A program made the position numbers and the translations under genes. Positions 24,111 to 37,166 of a stretch of 64,000 bases of DNA are shown piece after piece. The stretch's first letter is position 1. Each line of letters opens with the position of its first letter. Source of the stretch: Davidsoniella eucalypti (taxonomy: Eukaryota > Ascomycota > Sordariomycetes > Microascales > Ceratocystidaceae); the NCBI GenBank assembly GCA_004009845.1, contig RMBW01000031.1, forward strand, positions 1-64,000. Reading direction: 5' to 3'. The notes below the pieces were generated by a model. It saw nothing but the letters and a program-made list of their open reading frames with translations, did not search any database and was not told the DNA's origin.

Positions 24111-25522
24111 AAAGGCCATTGCACACAAAAAGTTAAAAAAAATTAACGAAACTCACAAAAAAATCAGAGAAATATACTTGACATCTCCGGCTTATCACGA
24201 CAATCACATTCACTCTACCATATCTACGTATTAATCTACACACCCACACTCGTTATATCGAGGTGTGCCTTAATGCTTTCTAGCCTGCTTTACTTTCGCT
24301 TCATCATGATTCCTGACGCCTTCTTCATCGTTCCCTCTCTCGATTTCGCCCATCACGGTCATTTATACAGTCTTTTCTTCACTTCTTACCGATACATAGT
24401 TAATCTTTACACCCACGTTTCCTTATTTTATCTCATTTATCATATTCCGTTAGCGATTGTCTTCTTTTTTCATCTTATCTTTGGCTGGCCTTATATACTA
24501 TGCAAAACCAAGTTCCAGTGCTTATTTTTTTTACGGCTGCAATATTTTGTTGGATTCTTACTTTACTAGGGAAAATGGCTATTTCACAGGAATTGATTTT
24601 ATTACTGAAACTTATATTAACTGCCTTTCTTTTTTGGCTGCAACCAGATCCTGTTCGATGCATTTATGTTTCTGTTGCTTTTTGAATATCACAACATTTA
24701 TTCTATCTCTTACACAAATATTATCAAGTTTGATGCCGATACTCAACTAATTTTATATTGCTTGCGTACCATGTTCTTTTATTGTATTGTGTAGTGTGAA
24801 AAATTGCCTCTTATATATCTTGAATATTGAAAAAAAAGAAAGTATTTCTTAAACAGTTTGTTTCATACATGAGCTTACTCTACACTTTTAATTTTAAATA
24901 ACTCGTAGGGATAGGACTTCACATGACGGTGTAACTTTAGTAGGCAATGTTACAGAGTGTAGAAATTCACTAGGCCGCCATAAACTTTCAAGACTAAGGA
25001 TACTGATGAAAGACACCTTGGATGTCGAGCCCAGTCAATTAATCTACGTATACAAACACGATGTCGTTAACGTGTGCGAATAGCGGCAGCTAGAAACCAA
25101 GGTGAGGCGTTTCTTTGTGTCACCACCCATTTACTCAAGAGTTCAGCCACAATACCCCACCAAAAATGTAAAACGACGTGGCGTCTAGTGCCACCACCGA
25201 AACTTCTAAAATTCGATATCGTCAACCCCACCAAACCATTTGCATATAGACGCAGATCTTAGCTTATTGATGACCAATCTGTGCCAAAACCACAATTCAA
25301 CGATAGTTGACGATACCCTTTGTCATTTGAACTACTAACGGAAACGACGATTGAACCCAGCTCAAAATCCGCTTTTTATTCGACGACTAAAAAATCTTCT
25401 GTCTTTCCCTGAAGAGATTTTTTTAAGACTCCACCCCTTCCAATCGACGAAATTTGTCCTTCATATCCGCGACGACTTTGCTCGACGAAATATACTCCAA
25501 ACCCCCAATCAGATCAGTCAAT
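24111..25522. other. Intergenic spacer before eIF3g
   Basis: This holds presumed 3' UTR of the PH-domain gene and the promoter of eIF3g. I see no credible coding frame. The sequence is AT-rich up to about 24,900, then richer in CGA-type sequence near the eIF3g start. Confidence 0.5.
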
Positions 25523-26744
25523 ATGGCTGCTGTCAACAACATGAAGTGCGTTTGATTCCCATAATTTTGCGACGCCTCGTGCGCGAGAAATCTGCAGGCA
25601 GATCCAAATCCGCGTCTGGTTCCATATCCCTTTGTTTTGCTAAGAGCCCTGAATGTTGGCCCAGACGATTCTGCTGTGATTCCTTATCTTTCGACTTATG
25701 TATCTGACATTTTCTTTTTTTGCTGTGTTTCTAAAGGCACGACTGGGCCGATGATGACGACATCGAGGAGTCTGGCCCCGAACAGCTGCCTCCCCCCCAG
25801 GAAATCCAAAACAAGGATGGTACCAAGACTATCATCACCTATGCCCTGAACGATCAGAACCAGAAGGTCAAGACGACTCGCCGTATCCGTCTTGTCACGC
25901 ACACCGAGAAGCTGAGCCCCCGTGTAGCCGACCGCAAGACATGGGCCAAGTTCGGTGCTTCCGCTAACGACCCCCTCGGCCCGGCGCACGATACCACCTC
26001 GGTGGCCGAGAACATGATTTTCAAGCCTAGCATGACATGGCGCAAGGACGAAAAGGCCGAAGCCAACGACCCCAACGCCCAGGCCATGAAGGACAAGCTC
26101 AAGGACAAGCAAGTCAAGTGCCGTATCTGTTCCGGAGAGCATTTCACCGCCCGGTGTCCTTTCAAGGACACCATGGCACCCGCCGATGGTGCTGCCGATG
26201 TGGCTGCTGGTATGGGAGACGATGCCCTTGCTGCTGCCAACAGTGCTGGAGGAGCCAGTGGTGTCAAGAAGGGCTCCTACGTGCCCCCTGCCCTACGCAA
26301 TGGTGCTGGTGGCGCTGGTGCTACTGGCGAGCGCATGGGTGGTGGTAGCAAGTTTGGTGAGCGTGATGACCTGGCCACCCTCCGTGTCACCAACGTAAGT
26401 TCATCTATCTCGATTCGTGGTTTCCTATGTTGTAACATGTGGAGCTACTTCCCCGTGACAATCACGTGTGCAATTCTTACACATACTAACACCCGATTTT
26501 TTTTTCTGTTATATAGGTCTCCGAACTTGCAGAGGAAGATGAGTTGCGCAGGTTGTTCGAGCGCTTCGGTCGCCTATCCAGAGTATTCCTTGCCAAGGAC
26601 CGCGAAACCGGCATGGCCAAGGGTTTCGCCTTCGTCAGCTACATCGAACGTTCGGATGCTGAGAAGGCCTGCAGCGTCGTGGATGGACACGGTTTCCACC
26701 ATCTTATTCTGCGTGTCGAGTTTGCCAAGAAGGCGGCGCAGTAA
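25523..26744 (+). CDS. TIF35: Translation initiation factor eIF3 subunit g
   Basis: Three exons: 25523-25545, 25737-26394 and 26517-26744, giving 302 residues. Intron 1 uses GTGCGT and TAAAG. Intron 2 uses GTAAGT, an ACTAAC branch and TATAG. The subunit is part of eIF3, which loads the 40S ribosome and supports scanning and reinitiation. The N-terminal region has an acidic HDWADDDD block. A zinc knuckle lies at C136-x2-C139-x3-H143-x4-C148 (CRICSGEHFTARC). A Gly/Ala-rich linker follows. The C-terminal RRM spans about 222-300 with RNP1-like KGFAFVSY. This order and length match eIF3g. The first coding exon is only 23 nt, so the start relies on splicing; the MAAVNNMKHDWADDDD join is a good fit to the family. 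Confidence 0.95.
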
Positions 26745-27390
26745 GCGAGAGCAGAAGCAGAACCTCTATAACTGGAAGAAGAGGAAAAAAAAAACACCAC
26801 ACACAAGACACAAGAGGCGGAAGCCGAACAAAAAAGGCCAGAAAATGATATCCAGAGGAAAGAGAAGAGGAGGGCGTATACCGTCATTACATACGTATAT
26901 ACACCTGCTTACAATATTCGGACAACAGGAGAGGGAAACACAAAAAAGGGATTATTCAGGGGGGTTTACTATTGCTCTGCACACCTTATTCTTATTCAAT
27001 TTTCTTTCTTTCTGTCAACTGTCACGAAACATGCACACATACCTTTAAGAGATTTTTCTGGTTTTGCCTTTCTTTTTCTTTGATTTAAATATTGTCTTTT
27101 AGGTCGTCCTAGCAAGTGACTATTTTTTTTCTTGTATATGTCGTTTTGTATATTTACGTAAATTATATGAGATAGGCAAAAAAAGTATTAGAACATAGAA
27201 TAACTGATAGAATCTCTTGTGTGACATGGAGATAGCCTACATGTCTACTTGAAAACGGCAACTGCTGCTTATATATATGGCTGATTACTACTAGAATCCA
27301 AAATGTCACGACTTAAAACAATCGATCTGTACTGCACCTACAACACATACATAATTTATCTTAACAAGCCGCGACTAATTTATTGCAATC
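26745..27390. other. Intergenic spacer
   Basis: This is 3' flank of eIF3g and promoter of the flavoprotein gene. It is A/T-rich with pyrimidine tracts. I see no gene. Confidence 0.55.
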
Positions 27391-29225
27391 ATGGCTAACA
27401 TGTGCGGGACACTGACCGCAGCCATATCAATATATAGATCCTTAAATGACCTTCCCAACCTTATTGAACAGTACATTCCAACTACTATTAATGCGCCGCT
27501 ACTGATCAAAGCCGAGAAACGATTCGACGTCGCTATAGTCGGAGCTGGCGCGACAGGCTGCGCAGCTGCCATCGCCTTTGCCCAGCAAGGCCGCCAGGTT
27601 CTACTGCTCGATCACAGATACGACGACTCAGAATTAAGCCAAGCCAGCCACATCTTACACCCGGGTGGACTAGCAATGCTGACTAAGCTCGGACTAGGCA
27701 GCGTTCTAGAGGATGCAGCCCTATCAACAGCAGTAGCGGCGGTGACTACCACAGCCCCGGCGGCGGCGGATATGTTCTTTCCCGTACGCGGGTATACGGT
27801 ACATCGTGGCGAGTTCTCTGCGGGCATGTTCTTTGGCCTGCCACGATGTAAAGACGGATGGAGCGAGAAGACGCACGCGGTACAAGGCGTTGGATTTCGC
27901 AGGGTGCGGCTCGTCGAATACTTGCGTCGCAAAGCAAAGGCAAAGAAGGGTGTCACGGTTGTAGAGGGGACAGTTACGCAGATCGTCAGGGGAGGTATGA
28001 GTGGAGAGGTAGTCGGCGTCGAATGTTGTCGTACGGGCACCCAAAGACCAGTTCACGTACGCCACAAAAGCCAAATGTCCGACTTGAAATGTGAAGCTAA
28101 CTAACTTTCTCTCTTACTAGTTTTTCGCGGACTTGACGTTGCTCTGTGATGGAATCCATTCTAGCCTCCGAAACGACTTCCAAGCATCTCGACCACGCAA
28201 GCACAAGACGGCTGCTCAGCCGCCACAGCGTTTCTGGGCTTTCGACATTGCCTCGGGCTCTCTTCCTATAGAGGAAATGGCTAGTGTTGTACTTGACGTG
28301 GCCGAGTGCAACGTGACTTTATTCCGAGTCGAGCGGCGCGTAGTGCGTGCTCACGTCGAGCTATCTCGAGCCCTTGCACAACGTCTTCACGGAGCTCAGC
28401 AGGCTGCAAATAATACTGCCAGTGACTCTACCGATAACAGTAGCATTAGTGGCGCAGCGGCTGTACGACAACATATCGTCTCTCAGGTTGCACCCCGCAT
28501 GCCACGGGCAGTTGCGCATGCATTTCGAGAAGCCGCAGAACGAGCTCGGCTTGAAGCTGTGTCCATGGGACTACATTCAGTTGATACAGGGCGGCAGGTG
28601 AATTCCCAGCCAGGTCTTCTCTTGCTACAAGACAGACAGAACGAGGATAACGTGACGAGTGACTCGGGCATGATGGTGGCACTCAAGGACGTTGATTTGC
28701 TAGTTAATCTGCTAAAGGGCCCGTGGTGTGCAGCGTCATTGGGTAACTCGTGGCGTTTGAGGCTAGCGTTGCGCAAGTTTGTGGTACAGAGGAGAAAATA
28801 TACGGCGCCGGTTGATATGATAGCGCGGATGATGACAGGGTGGGATCACAACCAGGGTGAATTCTAAAGAAACATAATACACGCATCGTACATTTACATA
28901 CTAACTACTATGATATATAGAGCAAACGCACAACATCCTCAAGCAGGCCATTGTCGAGTTTCTCAGCAAGGGAGAAGACAACTATCGTATCCCGATACAG
29001 AGCCTCGGCGGTCTGGTTGAGCGGCGGAGATGTCTGTTCAGACCGCTCGTAAGGCTGACGGAGTATACGATACGATTAAACCTTTCGGTTACTGATCCGA
29101 GTATCAACAGGGGGTTGGAGGTATTCTTGGCCTGGAGCCGAGTGTTCTCGATCATCTGGCTATCATGCAGGATCATGATGGCAGCACTGATTGATGATAT
29201 TTTGGGATGTTCGACTTGTGACTAG
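27391..29225 (+). CDS. Divergent squalene-epoxidase-like FAD monooxygenase
   Basis: Three exons: 27391-28056, 28121-28856 and 28921-29225, giving 568 residues. Intron 1 has GTACGC, a CTAAC branch and ACTAG. Intron 2 has GTGAAT, CTAAC and TATAG. A Rossmann FAD site G51-x-G53-x2-G56 sits in FDVAIVGAGATGCAAA. An HPGG segment (90-93) and the GYTVHRGEF and VVEGTVTQIV blocks follow squalene epoxidase (ERG1) in order. The DG motif is LLCDG with D232-G233. The C-terminal FAD motif, normally GD followed by NxRHPxTGGGM, is degenerate here (an NVTSDSGMMVALKDV-like stretch), and a long insertion precedes it. The protein is longer than usual ERG1 (about 480-500). A membrane-associated sterol or terpenoid hydroxylase role is possible, but loss of the TGGG element makes normal ERG1 activity doubtful. 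A housekeeping ERG1 presumably lies elsewhere. Confidence 0.75.
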
Positions 29226-32200
29226 CGCCGGAGGTTCCCTTTCTTTTTTTCCCTCTTCATCTATCCTCCATTTTTTCTTGTTTTATCCCGTTTCTAATTA
29301 TTTATTTTAAATTCCGTCTAGGGAAAGTTATCCTAATGTGGCTAGTATTGGCATTATCCTTAGTTGAATCATTATTCGTTACTTTGATAAACTTTGGTCA
29401 GTCTACTCACTCATGGTTTAATCTGCGCTGCCAGTAAAATATTAGTGATAATATGGAGGGTTATATTGAAGTATAACAGCGTTTAGATTATGGTATAAAG
29501 AGGTGTTCGCTCATATCAAAATATAGACGACGTTGTTTGTCTCCCTAGATACTAGGTGAGTATGCACATAGAGTTCAACTATAACCATCTACTGTTTTCC
29601 TGGCGTCCCCCTCTTCCCTTAGGTGTTGACTTTTAGGAAGAAATTCTACTATTGGAGACAAATTGTTGTACGTGCATATGCAATGGTATCAGTTGGAACG
29701 GGCCCTGGCTTAATAGAATTCGAATTTCGTTCTCTCATCAGAAAATTATTAGGCCATGGCTAAGTTGAGCGTTTGATTTATTTATTTGTTGTTTTACGTC
29801 TGACGAACTAAGTATGTATAAAGTTCTGACTGTACGACTAGGGTTTGATCGATTTATCATCTAAGGTTAAGAAAGGAATAGGGGTTTACATAGGAGACCT
29901 GGGAGTATTTTACAGAGACTCCCTAGGCCCATTACTTCCACATTCACGCTTATGGGTGATTCTATCAAACCCACGATCATCAGTGACTGAGCAAGCTCCT
30001 TGCAATGTATACATATTATGTATCCCGTATAGAGATATGAAATATATAGTTAGCGTAGAGAGCATTGGTAGCATGTAATACAAACTAGCAGCCCTTTTTC
30101 ATCATTTTCTGCACCTGTTTTCCCGCATAAACATTGACAAACAAGGGCCAAGAGACAGATCCTTAGCATGTGATGAGGTAATTGTGTGTTAGGACACTTT
30201 TATGTGAACTACATGGTGCATATTACAGACATCTTGCTTATATTTATTCTGTTCATAGGGAAAGACTATAATAAAATTGAGCTTTTATTTTACAGGCCGT
30301 TCTTCTTATTCTACAAGCTCTAGTAGGAATGTACGATTAAAACTCGTATGTGGTGATCAGATGGAGTGTTAAGGTGGATAAGACGATACAGCTATGAAGA
30401 AGAGAAAGAAGAGAAGAAGGAAGGGTTTGACTGGCATTAAACAGTGTATAATGCCGATATCCGAACTACTACATAGTTAGGTAGTGATTATAAATACAAT
30501 CTTTTATTTTTATTTATAGGCCCCCCCCCCTAGCACGGGTCCGCGGAGTGTCGGGAAATATCAAAGGAAGATATTGGCATTTTTTTTCTTTGATTGATTT
30601 TACATGCCTAATTTTTGGTTACATACATGCAGAACAAACAGATAGACGATGAATTTGCATAAGAAACGAAGATCTGGCCAGACAAAGAACGAATTTGCAA
30701 CCAAAGAAGATGGTGACGATGAACCAAGAATCGAAAGAGAGTAAACAAGCTGTTATTCAATCGGGTCTCAAGCTCAAGCAGGAGGTCTAAGAGTATTTTT
30801 TCATCTTTTTAAACCATTTTTTCATGTTTAAGTCCAAGTGTCGCGGAAAGACGGAAAGGGGGGGGGGGGCATGACAAAGCCAGTAGGAGCTGCGTTATTT
30901 ATCATTGCCGTGAGATTTGACTAGCCCACTGTCACTATTAGAAGGAGCAACAACCGTTTTGTCTACCTTGTTTCAAAGAGTCGTTACGGCAGAATATAAC
31001 CAGTCGTCCTGCTGTAGTAGGCAAGAGTAAACGGCGACTGTGTGTTTTTCTGTTATTTTATCTTGGGACCGGCCCCTCGTTGTCTGGGTGGGCGTCTGCA
31101 AAGACCTGGGCCAAGGCTCATCCTGCGTCTCTTTTTGAGCTCGCCGTAGCTCCCGGAATAGAGAGAAGCAAGGAGATAGCGGTGTTGCGAACGGACTTTA
31201 GACTGTGTGATGCGAAGCTGCTATCTGACAACGAGACTGCCTTGTTCTTTTTCTTGGTCATGTCTCTTTAGAGTCGTATTGTGTATGACCGATATTCCCC
31301 GACCTGTCATTATCTCTTCTAGAGCCCCAGGAAAGATAGGAACAAAAGTAACAAGGAAAAGCCCTGGTATTTTACTTTGTTCTAAACTTTAACTGGAGAT
31401 AAACTTGGAACTTGGCTTCATCTCAAGAGCGCAAGATGACAAAGCACGCCCAGGTGAGCTAATTTCATGAACTGTAGCTTGCCAAGACAACCCATCGAAG
31501 AAGAAGCTCCCGACCTCACCTCAAAGCCTACATATGTGTACTATTCTCATGTTGGGGGGAGCTCTTGTCTGCCGTGGGACTTCCAGATCCTTTCTGGCTT
31601 CTCAACACCTATTCCCAAGGAAGCTTTCTGGTTACTTCTATCTAGTTTGCGACTAGTCTGGCACTGGTCGTTGTTGTAGCAGGCCGGCTTGAGAACCCAA
31701 AACTTTATATTGCGCGTTCCTTGCGTAATCCCTTGGCTTGACAAGACTTGATAATCAAATTAACAATCCACAGGACAACAAGTACCAGTTATGCATATAT
31801 ATCGGATCGCAGATGTCCCACAGATTTTTCTCTATTGCCGTTTTCCAGATATTGATCAGCCTGAGCAAGTCTAGGCTAGCTCCATCAGTTGGATGTGTCT
31901 ACGTTTCAACACCTGCCACGCCAAGAATAGCTAGAAATCAAAGAACGAAAAGGGTAAAAAGAAGACAGACACCAAGCAACACCGCACCGGCAACAATGAG
32001 ATTCGGACATGCTCGCTTAGACCCAGCCGGGCTAGGTCGAGCTCAGGGCTTGTGTGTGCGTTTAGCGGTGGCTCTTCTGCTCTTCTGTTCTTCTGTTCTT
32101 CTGTTCTTCTGTCCTTCTGCTCTTCTGCTTCTTCTGCTTGCTTCCACTACTATGCTTGGCGTCTGTTGCTCTTTTTCTTCATATCCATCTCTTTCCCCCA

Positions 32201-33289
32201 GATGGTCGTATCGGTTTCGACCATCTGGAGAAAAGAAAGGGAAAAGAATAAAGAGGTCACTATGGCTTTTCGATAGGATTAGCTAGCCCGGCAAATAAAT
32301 CCGCCTTGTTTAATAATTTTTTTCTTTTTTCTTTTCCTAGGTTTAATTCTCTCTCCCCATCCCATGCTGCTTTTACTTTATTTGCTACGACTTACTTGCT
32401 GTTAGTTCTCATCAACTCACTGCCCGATCGTTTCTCTCATTTTTCTTATTTATTCACTGTGTTGTGGGTTACGTTATCAATGACTATTTGACTCCTGGCT
32501 AAGATATCTCTTTCTTTACTGAGCTAAGACTACCCACTCCAACATATCTGAAGCTCTTTTCTGAAGCTTCTTTCTAGTTGGAATATATCGATTGTTTCAG
32601 CCCTTTCTTTCACACAGTCTTTCCTCAGATTAAAACTTCCCTCCTCACACTCTCTTCATCGTCCATCAGCTCGGCTTCCATTCTTCCAACTATATGATTT
32701 TGTCTAGAATTCATTTCCCAGCCTCATTTCCGAGACTATCTACCTAGGACCATTCTAGGCCTATTTAAGACTGTTTGTTGGTACTTCGTCTTCACAACCG
32801 CATCACCGAACATAATCCACCGGCCCTCTTGAGCGGCCGAGAAGCAAAGTATTCATCATCACCACACCCATTGCCCAATGCCCGCTTTATCGGTTTCTTA
32901 GTCACCAATCCTTACCCTTACTTCGGCTGCCTAGCCGGCTAGACCTGCTTCTATCGGCTTTTCATGCCATTTGGCTCCCACACTAGCATGGCATCATGCC
33001 CTTAGCTCCTTTCGCCTGTTTGCCATCTTTTTACGATCTATACAGCCAGATTTCTACGCTTGCTACTACCCCAAGTGCTGCTGTACCGAAAACCAGTAGC
33101 TGAAAGTACAACTGCACGCTTCACGCCACTTCAGCTCCGACTTACCTGCTAGCAAATCAACAGACTGGCTGTATTTTTTGTTGACATTGCTTTGCTTCAC
33201 TTTCCATCCACCATCACAGAAGCCCGCCCTGTCTGTCATCATCTGAGCTTCCTCTCTAAGCTTCTCTCCCTCTAGAGCTACTAGCAGCT
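29226..33289. other. Four-kilobase spacer before Zn2Cys6 gene
   Basis: No recognisable gene. It contains a run of C near 30521, a run of G near 30860, a CTTCTGTTCTTCTGTT-type pyrimidine repeat near 32075-32135, and a long T/C-rich stretch up to 33289 that fits the leader and promoter of the regulator gene. Short frames here match nothing known to me. Confidence 0.5.
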
Positions 33290-36200
33290 ATGAACCCATT
33301 GGCTACCGGCTTGGTCGCTGATACGGATGCCGGCACTGTTAGTAGTACTGCCAGTTTTGGATCACCTGCCTACAGTGTCGAGAGCCTTGGAATTGGTATT
33401 GGAACTGGCAGTGAACGCGGCTCCTCTTCACGTCCCGAAGATCTCGTCTCGGACCAACCTAACGCTGCGATATCAGCTCCTGCTTCCCAAGCCGCCTCCA
33501 TAAAGCGCCGCGCACCAATTGCCTGCCGAAGGTAAGCTTACCACTCCCCTGCTCCCCTCCTACCTCTTCAATTCGCCAGTCTAACCGTCTCTTCTAGATG
33601 TCGTCGCATGAGAAGCAAATGTGTCCATGAAAAGTCAACACCGCCTTGTAAGGCCTGCGCCGATGCGGGACTGCTGGCATCTGATTGGTAAGTTGCACTG
33701 CAAACTGTCGTCCCCCTATCAATGTCCCATAAGCCACGAGAATCCCGTATCAGCCTGCGTTACGTCAAAATTGGTAGTTACCCAAGTCATTTTTGTGCGA
33801 CACTAGTAAGTCAGTACTAGATGCACTTTCCTTACGAGCTAATATTTGGTGAAAAATACCAAGATGTCAGGCTAGTCTATGCTATGTCCACAATATGACA
33901 TTGTGCTACATTGTTGCACAAACCATCATATTGCCACCATCCAAATCTAGTGCTACTTTTACCCTCAACATTGAGCCCCCTTCTATCCATGGTAGCCATT
34001 AACATATAAATTTACTAGTATTTTTCCATTCCGTGGCCAGGTAGATAATGATCGCGACTACCGCCATCCACGTGCCCGCGTTGACAAAACTGCCAAGCGA
34101 GAACGATCACGCCATTCTGCAGATAAGCTGCCATTACAGGCAATACCATGGCCCGAGAACGACTGGGACTTACTTCCGCCAATCAACGAAATCATTCAGG
34201 GCGTGAATGCGTTTACCCAGCATTACTTTCAGCTTGGGTTCATACCAAAGACTCTTCTTCCCTCTCGTCTGGCTAGTCAGGACCGCAGTATCAGTGTTTT
34301 CTTGCTCCTTGCCATTCTCTCCATCTCCTCTCGATTCACGCCTTCTACAGCTAGTCGATTCAACGGGGATGGCATGAAGGCAGCCGAGACGTATATGGAA
34401 CGAGCATCGGCCATGGCATCTCGCGAACTCTATGAACAACCAACACTAGAGCGTTGCCAAGCCTTCTATCTACTTGCCTTAGCTCAGCAAGGCAGTGGCT
34501 GGAAGAACAGCAGCTACATAAACATGGGAATAAGTGTACGAATGGCGCTACTCATGAAGCTTCACCGCGAAGAAACATATGCTCTCGTCAATTCCGAGCA
34601 TGCCTCTCCGGAGCTCATCATCCGCGCGGAGAGTGCCCGACGGACACTATGGATGCTTCACTCCCAAGAAAACTTGCACTCAGGCGCCAACATGCCCATC
34701 TCACTTCCAGCATCCGATATTACTACGTTGTTACCATGCTCCGAAGCACAATTTTCTGCCGGTATAGAACCATCTAGTCGTGCTGCCCTCGAGGGGACTC
34801 CGAAAGCTCGCGAGAATCCACGACTACTCGTCGACCCCCAACGATCCCTTTTTGCTTCACTAATCCAAATTCATAACTTCTGGGGTGCTGTCGCCCGTAA
34901 AGCGATGTCATCGTCTTTCTCACCACGGCCGTGGGAACCACATAGCAATTTCGATATCATGAATGAAAAGCTTCTTGACTGGGAGCAAGGTTTACCTCCT
35001 CATCACCGCTGGCGACTTCAGACTCTACAAGACTACAAGGCCCGAAGAGAAGATTTAGCTTATCTTGGAGTAACAATGATGCCTCGCGTTTGCCATATAG
35101 TCCTGAGACGAACATATCTACATGAGTAAGCAACACAACTATGGGATTGTTTTGCCATTGTTTTGTTATTAACATCTCTTATCACAGAATGATACGAGCC
35201 GACTCAAATAACCGCCAATTCTTCACCAAAATGGCTCTAGATCTTTTTCAAAATGTTCATCTATTATTCGAGCAAATATCGTATCAGTTCTCCAGTCGGT
35301 CTTCGGACGAAAGTGTCGGCGCTCAAATGGCCGTAAGTACTAACCAGCTAACGATATCAAACCAATATTAATGATTCAAATTCTAACATTACATTACATT
35401 TTCATATAGTCTTTTGTTGTCTATACATGTAGTCTATTTGCTACGTATCTTGTCAAATATCCACGTATATGTCCTGATGAAAACATCACCAGTGACGGTC
35501 CCCGTATGGTGCGCGAAACCATGTTGATTCTGGATGAATGTAAAAATGTGTGGCCATTAGCTTCTCGTTGGCTGGAAAGCTTACATCGCTTCTCTGGTGA
35601 TCCCAAAGCTACATTTAGCAATGAATTTGGCATGACTGATGGGGTAAAGTCTTACCGTCCACTTTCGTATATATCTTGGGTGTTTCTAACAAAATCATAT
35701 AGCGCGATCCCATACCTAGAGCATTGCCTTTGCCTCGGCCATCTTCGCACGCCAAACCACTATCTCTAGATTCTAAAGCCTTTGGGCCCTCGCACACCTA
35801 TAACTCGGGGCCAGTACCGCCACCGATTGTGCAGTCTTCTAACACTACACCGACTCTCCAACCTATCCTGCCCTATCCGTTCGCGAATTCGGCCTCGCCC
35901 AATCGACCACCAAATGCCGTATTACCTCCGTCCGTCGGCGGAAACAGCAGCCTATATGTGTCACCATCGAAATTAGGCCATGGACAACACCATAGTCGCG
36001 TGAACTCTAGCAACGCTGCTAGCCTCCACCAACACCATCCACAGCAACATCAACCGTTACCATCTACATCATCTCTATCTCTTCCTCATCACTCAATACC
36101 ATCGCCGACAGGTCGTTTATCTCCCATGAGTCACCGCCAACAACAAACGCAGTCGTCGACACAAAGTTCAATGAATCTCGATCGACCCGTAAACATGATT

Positions 36201-36350
36201 GCATATGACTCCGGACCATACTATCCCACTTCTATACCGGGTGGAATGTATCTTGGAACTTCGAACGACGGTTTCGATTTTGAGTTACAACTCTACATTA
36301 ACGGCGACTCCCCCATACATTCCAGAAACCCTTTTCAAGATGTGATTTGA
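33290..36350 (+). CDS. Zn2Cys6 transcription factor
   Basis: Six exons: 33290-33531, 33598-33687, 34019-35125, 35188-35332, 35410-35643 and 35703-36350, giving 821 residues. The DNA-binding cluster is C79-x2-C82-x6-C89-x8-C98-x2-C101-x9-C111. Intron 1 falls between its first two cysteines and intron 2 splits the codon of the last. It is followed by FPFRGQVDNDRDYRHPR and a basic linker. A fungal transcription-factor middle domain (PF04082 type) follows from about residue 165, beginning with INEIIQGVNAFTQHYFQLGF. The last 200 residues are rich in Pro, Ser, His and Gln, typical of an activation region. Donors are GTAAGY except GTAAAG for intron 5. The last intron has a CTAAC branch. The target pathway cannot be read from sequence. 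It is expected to act in the nucleus on CGG-type half sites. Confidence 0.88.
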
Positions 36351-37166
36351 TTTTCTGTTCTAGATGATACAGAACAATGTCAAGATATGTTTTTACGTTA
36401 GTTAGGCTTCTGGCCTTTTAGGTGTGTGATCTACAGAGAATATATCTCGAAGAATGTATAGTTTTGCTTTTTGGAGGGAGTCAAGATTACAGTACAGTAG
36501 AGATGTTTAAGGCGATGTGTAAAGTAGTAATAGTAGTTGTAAAAAAGGTAATGTTTTGTGATATGGCGTTACAAAAAGGATCTATATACATTTCATGACG
36601 TGACAAGAAGTGTTGAGGCGTGTGATGTGAATTCGAATAACATGGGAAAATAATAAAAAATTGAGTGCTGTGACTACAAGAAAACAAGGTAACAAAACGA
36701 AACAAAAAAAGTAAAGTAGTAAACAATAGAAAAAAAAAGTAAAACAAAAAAAGAAGAACCTGTTGAAAGAGATACAGCCAGAAACCGAAAGCCGAGCCGT
36801 TTATGGTGTAATGTAGAGTAAAAGGAAAAATAAAAATGTGCTAAGTGTATGGAAGATATGACAGGGTATTGCAAGAAAAAAAAACGACAAGTGTGGAGAA
36901 GAGAAGAAGAATAATGAAGTGAGCTGTGATAGCACAAAAGGCGGGTGGGTTTAGAAAAGGGAGAGAGACAAAAGTTACATGAGGGTGAATGGATGACATG
37001 ATGGTGATAGTAATAGTAGAAGTAACGAAACATGCAAACGGGGAGAGAAGGGGAGTAAGAACGGAAAGGGGACGGGAGTTGACCAAAGGCACAATAATAT
37101 GCAGAGGCAAACGCAACTCAGAGCCGGCTTTGTTCAGGGTCGAAAAGCCATTCGTCATCGCGCAAT
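36351..37166. other. Spacer between convergent genes
   Basis: The regulator gene (plus) and KAP95 (minus) converge here, so this is 3' UTR and terminator sequence for both. It is purine-rich on the plus strand. I see no gene. Confidence 0.6.
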
